Part shown: positions 1-5,989 of the stretch, piece after piece
Layout of the letters: each line of letters starts with the position of its first letter
How positions within the stretch are numbered: the stretch's first letter is position 1
Source: Desulfobacterales bacterium
GTDB taxonomy: Bacteria > Desulfobacterota > Desulfobacteria > Desulfobacterales > UBA5852
Length of the DNA stretch: 5,995 bases
Reading direction: 5' to 3'
NCBI GenBank assembly: GCA_016735415.1
Contig: JAERRP010000909.1
Coordinates: 1 to 5,995 of the forward strand
The notes under the pieces: model-generated
Told to the model about the DNA's origin: nothing
The model's input: the letters and a program-made list of their open reading frames with translations, nothing else
The model's database searches: none
Made by a program: the position numbers and the translations under genes

Positions 1-1
1 A

Positions 2-808
2 TTTGAAACAATTGTTTTGGCAAAGGAAGGCCATTTGGCAACATTGACCCTGAACCGGCCGGATAAAAGTAACGCCATCAATCGGAAAATGATGGAGGAG
101 CTGGTGGAGGCGATTGAGAACGTTGCCAAAGACGATGAGGTCCGGGCCCTGGTCTTGACGGGAGCCGGCAAACATTTTTGTGCCGGAGCCGATTTTGACA
201 TCATGCCCGGAGGCGGCGATGCGGCCAAACTTAAAGAGTTAGGTGTCGAGGCTTTGAGGCGGAGTTTTCTCTTTAAAGCCGCGAAAAAAATCATACTAGG
301 GCTTCAGCAGATGGAAAAACCGACCATCGCCATGATCAATGGCGCCTGTGTGGGGGCCGGATTCGATCTGGCCCTGGCCTGTGATCTGAAAATTGCCAGC
401 GAAAATGCAAAATTCATGTGCGGCTTTGTAAAACTGGGGCTCTTCCCAGGTTTTGGTGCGGCATGGCTTTATCCCCGAGCCATGGGGTTGTCTAAAGCAC
501 TGGAGATGCTGTTTACAGGGGATATGCTCACTGCCGTTGAGGCCAATGAAATCGGGATGATTAACACAATATCATCGCCTGAAGCTCTCAATGAGGTCAC
601 TGTCGCAATCGCTCAAAAAATAGTCAACGGTCCGCCGGTTGCCATCAGATTGATGAAGATGCAGGTTTATAACGGACTGCTCACGGACTTGAACACAGCT
701 CTTGATGAAGCCGCCGTTTGTGAATCCATAACACTAGCATCAAACGATCATCGGGAAGGGGTGGCCGCTTTTCGAGAAAAAAGAGCTCCGTTATTTGAGG
801 GAAAATAA
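2..808 (+). CDS. Enoyl-CoA hydratase/isomerase (crotonase) family protein, 5'-truncated by the window edge
   Basis: Crotonase-fold enzyme expected to hydrate, isomerise or otherwise transform an acyl-CoA in the cytoplasm. The open frame continues upstream of the TTG at 17 to the window edge, reading FETIVLAKEGHLATLTLNRP. This is the normal crotonase N-terminus, so TTG 17 is not the start and a few codons are missing. Family marks seen: NRPDKSNAIN near the start, the first oxyanion-hole motif HFCAGAD (173-193), and the second motif NGACVGAGFDLALACD (from 338). The C-terminus EGVAAFREKRAPLF is typical. By alignment from memory to rat crotonase, the second catalytic Glu (E164) is kept in KALEMLFTG (codon 503-505). 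The first (E144) is replaced by Phe in CGFVKLG (425-427), which argues against a standard enoyl-CoA hydratase and leaves isomerase or another crotonase reaction open. The stop is 29 nt before the carboxyltransferase start, suggesting one operon. Family assignment is secure; the exact reaction is not. Confidence 0.93.
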   Translation, partial: FETIVLAKEGHLATLTLNRPDKSNAINRKMMEELVEAIENVAKDDEVRALVLTGAGKHFCAGADFDIMPGGGDAAKLKELGVEALRRSFLFKAAKKIILGLQQMEKPTIAMINGACVGAGFDLALACDLKIASENAKFMCGFVKLGLFPGFGAAWLYPRAMGLSKALEMLFTGDMLTAVEANEIGMINTISSPEALNEVTVAIAQKIVNGPPVAIRLMKMQVYNGLLTDLNTALDEAAVCESITLASNDHREGVAAFREKRAPLFEGK

Positions 809-825
809 GAATTTAAATTTATATG

Positions 826-830
826 AAGGA
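826..830 (+). promoter_or_regulatory. Ribosome binding site deciding the carboxyltransferase start
   Basis: AAGGA lies 7 nt before the ATG at 838. The in-frame ATG at 823 has no Shine-Dalgarno at a suitable distance: the nearest purine run, GAGGG, is more than 20 nt upstream. Translation therefore most likely begins at 838, giving MDQNTKDRI as the N-terminus. Confidence 0.7.
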
Positions 831-837
831 CAGAGCC

Positions 838-2403
838 ATGGATCAAAATACCAAAGATAGAATTAAACAACTTCGTGAATCCAAGAACTTAGCGCTAAAG
901 GGTGGTGGTGACAAAAGAATTAAGATCCAGCATGATAAAGGAAAAATGACGGCACGGGAAAGGTTGGACTATCTGCTGGACGACAGAAGCTTTAAAGAGT
1001 TTAATATGTTGCTGGGTTATTTGGACGGAGCCCCGGGTGACGGCCTTGTCAGTGGTGTTGGCAGTATCAATGGAAGAACCGTGTGTGTATATTCCCAGGA
1101 CTCAACTGTCAAAGGAGGCTCCATCGGCGCGCTTCACGGTTATAAAATGTACAAAACCGTAGAACGGGCTTTGCAAATGCGCGTACCGTTGGTCGGGCTT
1201 CACGATTCGGCGGGGGGAAGGCTTCCAAAAATTACTGAGAGCAAAACCGCTCTTGGAGATCTAATGGAGAAAAGCGGTGGATCGATTTTTTATCCCAACA
1301 CGCAGGCATCAGGTGTTATCCCTCAAATATCCGCCATTCTCGGCAGTTGCGCAGGAATATCCGTGTATTCCCCTGCATTAACAGACTTTATATTTATGGT
1401 GGATAAAACAAGTCATATGTACATTACGGGTCCGGCTATGGTTAAATCGGTTATGGGCAGTGAATTAAGTCATGAAGAACTTGGCGGAGCAGAAGTTCAT
1501 TGCAAGACCAGCGGAATTGCCGACAAAAGATTTCAAAGTGAAAAGAAATGTTTGGAAGGAATAAAGGAGCTTTTAGGATATCTCCCCCTTAGTATGGATG
1601 AGAAGCCGCCTATAGTAGAGATGATGGATGACCCTGAAAGATCAATAGATGACATAATGGATATCCTCCCTTCAGGTTCCAACAAACCGTATGACATGCA
1701 CGAGGTAATCCGCCAGATTGTTGACGGTGGCCGTTTTTTTGAGATCAAGCCCGAATTTGCTGCCGAAATGATCATCGGGTTTGCTCGCCTGAATAATAAA
1801 ACAGTCGGGATCGTTGCCAATCAGCCGATGGTTCTTGCAGGGAGTCTGACCACCGACAGTTCGGATAAACAGGCAAGATTTATGAGATTTTGTGACTGTT
1901 TTAATATCCCTATAATTTTGCTTGTGGATACACCGGCCTATATGCCTGGTGAAACCCAGGAGCATTTGGGAATTATCAGGCACGGCGCCAAGGTGCTATA
2001 CGCCCTTTGCGAGGCGACTGTTCCGCGAATTGCTATTGTTTTGAGAAAATCTTATGGCGGTGGGAACCTGGGCATGGGAGTTATCCCCGGCATGGGAACA
2101 GATCTGGTTTATTACTGGCCGACGGTTGAAGTGGGTGTCTTGGGAGCGTCCGCCTCGGTAGAGCTTTATTTCGGTAAAGAGATCAGGGAATCCAGGGATC
2201 CTGAAGTAGCTAGAACAAAAAGGCTATATGAATTCGTTGAAAAATATTCAAACCCCATGCGTGAAGTGTCAGCAAACTGGGGTATCGATGATGTTATTGA
2301 GCCAAATGAGACCAGAAAGACACTGATTCAGGGGCTGGAATTCCTTTCCAGAAAAAAACGATCGACCAGACGGCACAAACGCCATGGAAATATACCCTTA
2401 TGA
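838..2403 (+). CDS. Acyl-CoA carboxyltransferase subunit (PccB/MmdA/GcdA-like), divergent active site
   Basis: Biotin-dependent carboxyltransferase (521 aa, close to the roughly 510-530 aa of propionyl-CoA carboxylase beta and methylmalonyl-CoA decarboxylase alpha). It moves CO2 between carboxybiotin and an acyl-CoA. Two crotonase-like halves are visible. The N-half carries KGKMTARERLDYLL (residues 36-49), QDSTVKGGS, ASGVIPQIS and VYSPALTDF. The C-half carries PGETQEHLGIIRHGAK, WPTVEVGVLGA and the family-ending HGNIPL. Departures from the usual sequence: DSGGARIQEG is DSAGGRLPKI (123-132); CAGG is CAGI (171-174) in the first oxyanion pair; AYGGAYD is SYGGGNL (405-411), placing Leu411 where PccB enzymes have the substrate-selecting Asp422 (Streptomyces PccB numbering). 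This suggests an acyl-CoA other than propionyl-CoA. No biotin carboxylase, biotin carrier or Na+-pump subunit is nearby, so carboxylase and decarboxylase (e.g. glutaconyl-CoA type) roles both remain possible. The adjacent crotonase suggests the same pathway. Confidence 0.92.
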   Translation: MDQNTKDRIKQLRESKNLALKGGGDKRIKIQHDKGKMTARERLDYLLDDRSFKEFNMLLGYLDGAPGDGLVSGVGSINGRTVCVYSQDSTVKGGSIGALHGYKMYKTVERALQMRVPLVGLHDSAGGRLPKITESKTALGDLMEKSGGSIFYPNTQASGVIPQISAILGSCAGISVYSPALTDFIFMVDKTSHMYITGPAMVKSVMGSELSHEELGGAEVHCKTSGIADKRFQSEKKCLEGIKELLGYLPLSMDEKPPIVEMMDDPERSIDDIMDILPSGSNKPYDMHEVIRQIVDGGRFFEIKPEFAAEMIIGFARLNNKTVGIVANQPMVLAGSLTTDSSDKQARFMRFCDCFNIPIILLVDTPAYMPGETQEHLGIIRHGAKVLYALCEATVPRIAIVLRKSYGGGNLGMGVIPGMGTDLVYYWPTVEVGVLGASASVELYFGKEIRESRDPEVARTKRLYEFVEKYSNPMREVSANWGIDDVIEPNETRKTLIQGLEFLSRKKRSTRRHKRHGNIPL

Positions 2404-2559
2404 TGAGATGGCATAGACTTATGCAGGTTTCAACTATTGGGATCAGTGTATCGTTCGGACAATCTTAGCAATTATTTACATCATAAGAATCACCAGAATC
2501 TCTGTGTCTTTCCAGTGGATATAGGTAGGTACCGAATTAATCGGTCAACTATTTAATAT
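2404..2559. other. Intergenic gap with two short inverted repeats upstream of the transporter
   Basis: 156 nt without a credible gene. Just after the carboxyltransferase stop there is GCATA-GACT-TATGC (2411-2424), a 5-bp stem without a following U-tract, so a poor terminator. Close to the transporter start lies ACCGA-ATTAA-TCGGT (2531-2545), a perfect 5-bp dyad with a 5-nt centre that could be an operator or part of an mRNA hairpin. I found no convincing -35/-10 pair. Whether the transporter has its own promoter or is read through from the carboxyltransferase cannot be settled from the sequence. Confidence 0.4.
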
Positions 2560-3813
2560 ATGAATATTATTCCAAAGAACAACCCACAATACCGCTGGGT
2601 CATCCTCGTAGTATTTGTCACATCCCAGTTCGTTCTCTCAATCGCCGGCTATGGCTGGGGTCCTCTTGCTCCTTTTTTAAAAGAGACCCTGTCTTTGAGC
2701 AGAACTCAAATAGGTAGCATCGGCTCCACTTTCTATTTTACAGCGGCCCTTTCCGCTCTCCCGGCCGGTATCATCATCGATCGGAAGGGGGTCAAAAAGG
2801 GACTCATTGCATGGTTGGGTCTCACAGGTGCTCCATTACTTTTTCTGGGTGCTTTTAAACCCAGTTTTACTATCTTTATTCTCATGACGGCCATCGCTGG
2901 ATTGGGTTATGGAATGGGAAATCCGGTTTGTTCCAAGGGATTGCTCATGTGGTTTGACCAGAACACCAGGGGGACGGTATTCGGGATCAAACAATCTGCC
3001 GTAACCGCCGGTGCCGCAGTCTCGGGCATACTCATGGTCTATCTTTCCCAGAAGATGGGACCATTTAATTCTCTTGGTGTTATTGGTTTGGTCATTGCGT
3101 TGATGGTCATCCTGTCGTTTTATTTTTACAAAGACCCGACACACGTAGGAAATCCTTCCGCGTATACCACCACCCAAGCGGCGACGACCATCTTCGCCGG
3201 ATTCGGCGAACTCTTTGCCAACAAGCCCTTTCTCTATTTAGCCACTATCATGGGACTCTTGGGTCTGGCCCAAGGCATTGTGGTCACTTTTCTCGTCCTG
3301 TATGCCGGTGAAAGTTTGGGATACTCTCCACTGGCCGCCGGGTCTCTTTTAACCATCGTGATGCTCAGTGGGGTTGTCGGCCGAATTTTCTGGGGAGTCG
3401 TGAGCGACCGCCTGTTCGACGGCCGTCGCAGGCCTGTTCTGATCATCATATCGGCACTTGCTGTCCTCACTGTGATGATGTTGGCCCTCTGGGGCACCAC
3501 CGCCTGGCCCAGATGGCTGTTTATACCTGTAATTATTGGTCTGGGCCTATCCAGCGTGGGGTGGAACAGTATTGCCCTGGTTATGGTTGCAGAGATCAGC
3601 ACTGCATCCAAGATGGCCACTGCCGTGGGGTTGGCTTCTACCATCGGTTGGCTCGGCCTAGCAGCAGGGCCCGTTGCCTTTGGAAGCATTACGGACCACT
3701 TTGGATATGTTTTTGCATGGATGACGCTGGGGATTTTTTGCTTTTTTTCCCTTATTTTCTGTTTGTTTTTGCCTGTTACAAAACGAATAACGACATCGGA
3801 AGATAAAAAATGA
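2560..3813 (+). CDS. Major facilitator superfamily (MFS) transporter, 12 TM
   Basis: Inner-membrane secondary transporter (417 aa, normal for 12-TM MFS). Hydrophobic segments lie at about residues 12-33, 51-73, 80-99, 102-122, 140-162, 170-190, 223-247, 257-280, 291-311, 317-345, 352-376 and 381-404, with a longer central loop at 191-222 dividing the two six-helix bundles. The MFS motif A between TM2 and TM3 is clear as GIIIDRKGVKKG (70-81). Its second-half counterpart is GVVSDRLFDGRRR (279-291). Short cytoplasmic ends (N-terminal KNNPQYRW, C-terminal TKRITTSEDKK) fit the expected topology. No Shine-Dalgarno is evident before ATG 2560 (upstream is TCAACTATTTAATAT), implying weak initiation, but the encoded N-terminus runs straight into TM1 as expected. 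The neighbouring acyl-CoA genes suggest a carboxylate or organic-acid substrate. That is inference from context, since MFS substrates cannot be read from sequence. Confidence 0.93.
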   Translation: MNIIPKNNPQYRWVILVVFVTSQFVLSIAGYGWGPLAPFLKETLSLSRTQIGSIGSTFYFTAALSALPAGIIIDRKGVKKGLIAWLGLTGAPLLFLGAFKPSFTIFILMTAIAGLGYGMGNPVCSKGLLMWFDQNTRGTVFGIKQSAVTAGAAVSGILMVYLSQKMGPFNSLGVIGLVIALMVILSFYFYKDPTHVGNPSAYTTTQAATTIFAGFGELFANKPFLYLATIMGLLGLAQGIVVTFLVLYAGESLGYSPLAAGSLLTIVMLSGVVGRIFWGVVSDRLFDGRRRPVLIIISALAVLTVMMLALWGTTAWPRWLFIPVIIGLGLSSVGWNSIALVMVAEISTASKMATAVGLASTIGWLGLAAGPVAFGSITDHFGYVFAWMTLGIFCFFSLIFCLFLPVTKRITTSEDKK

Positions 3814-3956
3814 AAGCAAACATAGCAGGATTCACCCAAAATTGGAAAAGTTTTTCCCGATCTGTGTACACCTATGCTGGAAAATCTGAAAACAGGAATA
3901 ATCGCGGAGGCAATACTCTCTTTGGGGAAAATCGAGGAGTTTGTGACTCAGGTTAA
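3810..3956 (+). CDS. Doubtful 48-aa ORF overlapping the transporter stop
   Basis: The transporter stop overlaps an ATG (ATGA, 3810-3813) that opens a 48-codon frame ending at TAA 3954-3956. The ATGA overlap is the geometry used for translational coupling, which is the only positive sign. The product is rich in Asn, Gly, Ser and Arg (it begins MKANIAGFTQNWKSF), has no membrane segment or motif I recognise, and could well be chance. A competing frame in the same DNA (3826-3966) looks at least as protein-like. Confidence 0.15.
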   Translation: MKANIAGFTQNWKSFSRSVYTYAGKSENRNNRGGNTLFGENRGVCDSG

Positions 3957-4019
3957 CTTCTGGTGATTCAGGATAATTATTCGCCGAAAAAATATATATC
4001 GAACCTACAATTTAAGGTT
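3943..4019 (+). promoter_or_regulatory. Candidate promoter/operator region of etfBA
   Basis: GTGACTCAGG (3943-3952) recurs as GTGATTCAGG (3963-3972), exactly 20 bp apart, and the similarity extends to 13 of 16 positions. TATATA at 3993-3998 could serve as a -10 box. The -35 position 17 bp before it (about 3970-3975) overlaps the end of the second repeat and does not resemble TTGACA, which would suit activator dependence. A dyad AACCT-N8-AGGTT follows at 4002-4019, about where the transcript would start. This is composite, purely sequence-based evidence; no known regulator motif is recognised. Confidence 0.25.
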
Positions 4020-4044
4020 GCTATTGATCATCATTTACGAACCC

Positions 4045-4051
4045 AGGAGGT
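4045..4051 (+). promoter_or_regulatory. Strong Shine-Dalgarno of etfB
   Basis: AGGAGGT, a full anti-16S complement, ends 5 nt before ATG 4057. It fixes the etfB start and contrasts with the weak context of the upstream transporter, consistent with high-level EtfB synthesis. Confidence 0.85.
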
Positions 4052-4056
4052 AAAAC

Positions 4057-4848
4057 ATGGAAATCTTGGTCTGTATTAAAAGAGTTCCCGATCAGTCTGA
4101 AAACGAGATCGAGATCAACGCCGACGGGACCGACATCGAGCGGGACGAATTGGTCTATTCTATCAATGAATGGGATAACTATGCCGTGGAGGAAGCGATT
4201 CAGATTCGTGATAAGGTCGGTGGTAGTGTCACCGTGGCGTGTGTCGGAAACGAGGAATCGGAAGAAGTGGTTCGACGCGAAATGGCAATGGGCGCTGATA
4301 AAGGCATCCTTTTGTCTGATGATGCATTCAAAGATTCTGACGGAAAGGGGATTGCCAATGTTCTGAAGGCTGCCGTTGAAAAGGGAAGTTACGATTTAAT
4401 CTTGACCGGCACCCAGGCAGATGCTGGAGAAGCCCAGGTGGGCGGTATGCTGGCTGCCATGCTGGACTATCCTTTTGGATCCCTTGTCAATTCCATAGAC
4501 TTCCTTGACGGTAACAAATTAAAAGTGGGCCGAGAAATCGAGGGCGGTAATCAGGAGATGAATGAAATAGATTTGCCCTGCGTGCTTTCCATCCAGACTG
4601 GTATCAATGAGCCGCGCTATGTCGGAATTCGAGGCATTCGCAAAGTTGCCTCCCTGGACATCCCGCTCCTTGATGCATCCGACCTTGGTGTCGAGACCGG
4701 TATGGTTGGGGAAGCCGGCGCAAAGGTCAAGCGGCTGGATTACTTTATTCTGGATCTTGGCGAGGGTGCCGAGATACTGGAAGGCAGCTCAGAAGAGATT
4801 ATCGAAAAACTCATTGACAGATTGAAAGCCAAAGGAGGGTTTAAATAA
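4057..4848 (+). CDS. etfB: Electron transfer flavoprotein subunit beta
   Basis: Beta subunit of the cytoplasmic ETF heterodimer. It binds AMP in classical ETFs or a second FAD in bifurcating ones, and contacts the partner dehydrogenase. At 263 aa it is of normal length. The start MEILVCIKRVPD is the typical first strand. Also seen: the conserved MGADKGILL (78-86); the nucleotide-binding ILTGTQADAGEAQVGGM (115-131); and VGREIEGGNQE (157-167), a near match to the ETF-beta signature, with Met/Asn where the pattern wants Leu/Ile/Val. INEPRYVGIRGIRK (183-196) follows. Where mitochondrial-type EtfB has a lysine-rich recognition loop (KAKKK), this protein reads RKVASLDIPLL, so its partner differs from the classical acyl-CoA dehydrogenases. 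I cannot tell from sequence alone whether it is bifurcating. It overlaps etfA by one base, which indicates coupled, equimolar synthesis. Confidence 0.97.
   Translation: MEILVCIKRVPDQSENEIEINADGTDIERDELVYSINEWDNYAVEEAIQIRDKVGGSVTVACVGNEESEEVVRREMAMGADKGILLSDDAFKDSDGKGIANVLKAAVEKGSYDLILTGTQADAGEAQVGGMLAAMLDYPFGSLVNSIDFLDGNKLKVGREIEGGNQEMNEIDLPCVLSIQTGINEPRYVGIRGIRKVASLDIPLLDASDLGVETGMVGEAGAKVKRLDYFILDLGEGAEILEGSSEEIIEKLIDRLKAKGGFK
4831..4839 (+). promoter_or_regulatory. etfA ribosome binding site inside the etfB 3' end
   Basis: AAAGGAGGG lies within the last codons of etfB, 8 nt before the etfA ATG at 4848. The stop and start share one base (TAATG), the classic arrangement for translational coupling. 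Confidence 0.8.
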
Positions 4849-5819
4849 TGGCTCGGATTTTCGCATATATCGTACACAAGGACGGGATTGCCGATGACTC
4901 GGCTGCGGAGTTGGCCATAGCGGCAAAGAAAATAGACACCGAAGCATCGCTCACAGCCATTGTCACCGGGTCCGGTTCAGACCTTGATGCCGTCTGCAAT
5001 GAAGTGACTGCTTCATACGACGAGGTATGGAAGCTCGAAGGGAATGCCTTGGCCTATCCCAACGCCGAGATTATCCGAAAACTCCTGGTTAATATTTTGT
5101 CTTCGGACAGTATCGTGCTGATTGCCCATGATACTTTCGGCATGGACCTTTCACCCGGGCTTTCCATCAAGATGAATTCGGCCTTTGCATCCGACGTTGT
5201 CGGTATCGAGGGTCCTGATGGAAACACCCTGAAGCTGGTCCGGCAGGAATACGGTGGCCAGGTTAGCACCCATGTTGCCTGTGATATCTCTTCCGGTGCG
5301 ATACTCAACATTCGCCCCGGTGTATTTCAACCGGATGAGCACCTGACTGCCACCGGAACGATTGTGGATAAATCGGGGGAGGTCGGCGATGTTACCGCCG
5401 GTCGCCGCTATATTGAGGTTGTTCCCGCCGAAGTGGGCGATGTGGATATTACCAAGGAGGCCGTCTTGGTTTCCATCGGCCGTGGAATCGAAGATGAAGA
5501 TAACATCGAAATCGCCCAGGAATTGGCCGAGGCCATGGGCGCCGTTGTTTCATGCTCCAGACCCATTGTAGACGCCAAATGGCTGGAAAAAGCCCGACAG
5601 GTCGGCACATCCGGTCAGACGGTAAAACCAAAAGTTTACCTGGCCTGTGGCATCAGCGGGTCATTCCAGCATCTCGGCGGGTTGAAAGGAAATCCGTTTC
5701 TCGTTGCGATTAACAAGAACCTCAAGGCACCCATATTCCAGGTGGCCGATGTGGGCATAGTTGACGATATCATAGAATTTCTTCCACAACTAACTGAAAA
5801 AATATCTGAGATGAAGTAA
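4848..5819 (+). CDS. etfA: Electron transfer flavoprotein subunit alpha
   Basis: Alpha subunit of ETF (323 aa, usual length), carrying the electron-transferring FAD. The N-terminal Rossmann-like domain (about 1-190) is divergent but keeps GMDLSPGLSIKM (98-109). The C-terminal FAD domain is clear: SIGRGIEDEDN (209-219), SRPIVDA (237-243), QVGTSGQTVKP (251-261), the ETF-alpha signature VYLACGISGSFQH (263-275), then VAINK and APIFQVADVGIVDD. Against human ETFA, R249 and H286 correspond to R238 and H275. T266, which interacts with the flavin N5, becomes S255, keeping the hydroxyl. The signature has Phe273 where Ile or Val is usual. It pairs with the immediately upstream etfB. The nearest electron donor or acceptor genes (acyl-CoA dehydrogenase, ETF oxidoreductase) are outside the window. 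Confidence 0.97.
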   Translation: MARIFAYIVHKDGIADDSAAELAIAAKKIDTEASLTAIVTGSGSDLDAVCNEVTASYDEVWKLEGNALAYPNAEIIRKLLVNILSSDSIVLIAHDTFGMDLSPGLSIKMNSAFASDVVGIEGPDGNTLKLVRQEYGGQVSTHVACDISSGAILNIRPGVFQPDEHLTATGTIVDKSGEVGDVTAGRRYIEVVPAEVGDVDITKEAVLVSIGRGIEDEDNIEIAQELAEAMGAVVSCSRPIVDAKWLEKARQVGTSGQTVKPKVYLACGISGSFQHLGGLKGNPFLVAINKNLKAPIFQVADVGIVDDIIEFLPQLTEKISEMK

Positions 5820-5830
5820 GGACTTTACTT

Positions 5831-5989
5831 AGGGCTCGCGCAAAAATAAATTCACATTTTAAGCGCCGATGCATCCCGCCTGGCGGCGTTGCCAAAGCTC
5901 GGAATAGGCCGGCTATTCCTGCGCTTTCACGCCTTGCCCGACGGGCGCCTCAACCCTGAAACTTGTGAACTTATTTTTACGCGAACCCT
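5831..5989. repeat. Long palindromic noncoding element (MITE/REP-like) downstream of etfA
   Basis: Eleven nt after the etfA stop begins a 159-bp element bounded by 26-bp inverted repeats: 5831-5856 and 5964-5989, matching at 23 of 26 positions. Inside are nested, nearly concentric pairing blocks: 5861-5867 with 5944-5950, 5885-5889 with 5929-5933, 5894-5898 with 5923-5927, and GGAATAG (5901-5907) with CTATTCC (5913-5919) around a GCCGG loop. The symmetry centre is about 5910. It has no open frame or transposase and shows no obvious target-site duplication at its edges. The shape suggests a non-autonomous mobile palindrome, or a structured RNA or transcription-end element. No proper U-tract follows the right arm, so it is not a textbook intrinsic terminator, though a fold this large could still end or stabilise the etfBA message. 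Confidence 0.8.

Larger units (their letters stand above)
3814..4056. other. Intergenic region upstream of etfB: possible gene remnant plus control region
   Basis: 243 nt. The left part (3826-3966) has an open frame from a stop at 3823 to TGA 3964; from ATG 3874 it gives 30 aa starting MLENLKTGIIAEAILSLGKI. It could be a remnant of a larger gene or chance. The right part is AT-rich and holds a 20-bp-spaced imperfect direct repeat (3943-3958 and 3963-3978), a TATATA stretch at 3993-3998, and an inverted repeat AACCT-N8-AGGTT (4002-4019). It ends in the etfB ribosome binding site. No intrinsic terminator for the transporter gene is evident. Confidence 0.35.

Noticed and set aside
17..19. TTG as the start codon of the crotonase gene
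   Set aside because: The frame stays open to the window edge and the upstream residues (FETIV) continue the normal crotonase N-terminus, so the gene begins outside the window.
823..837. ATG 823 as the carboxyltransferase start
   Set aside because: It has no ribosome binding site at a workable distance, while ATG 838 has AAGGA 7 nt upstream.
1533..1983. Minus-strand open frames within the carboxyltransferase
   Set aside because: They are entirely antisense to a well-supported conserved coding region and have no family signature.
2409..2425. Sigma-54-like site (TGGCAT...ATGCA) after the carboxyltransferase
   Set aside because: The spacing between GG and GC is 11 nt rather than the strict 10, and the stretch is better explained as a short inverted repeat.
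3234..3839. 201-codon open frame on the minus strand within the transporter
   Set aside because: It lies opposite a clear 12-TM MFS gene with full motif support, and its product has no recognisable features. It is an antisense shadow.
5831..5989. Reading the 3' palindrome as a simple intrinsic terminator
   Set aside because: The stem is far longer than a terminator hairpin, has a nested structure, and no U-tract follows the right arm. A repeat element is the better description, although it may still affect transcription ends.
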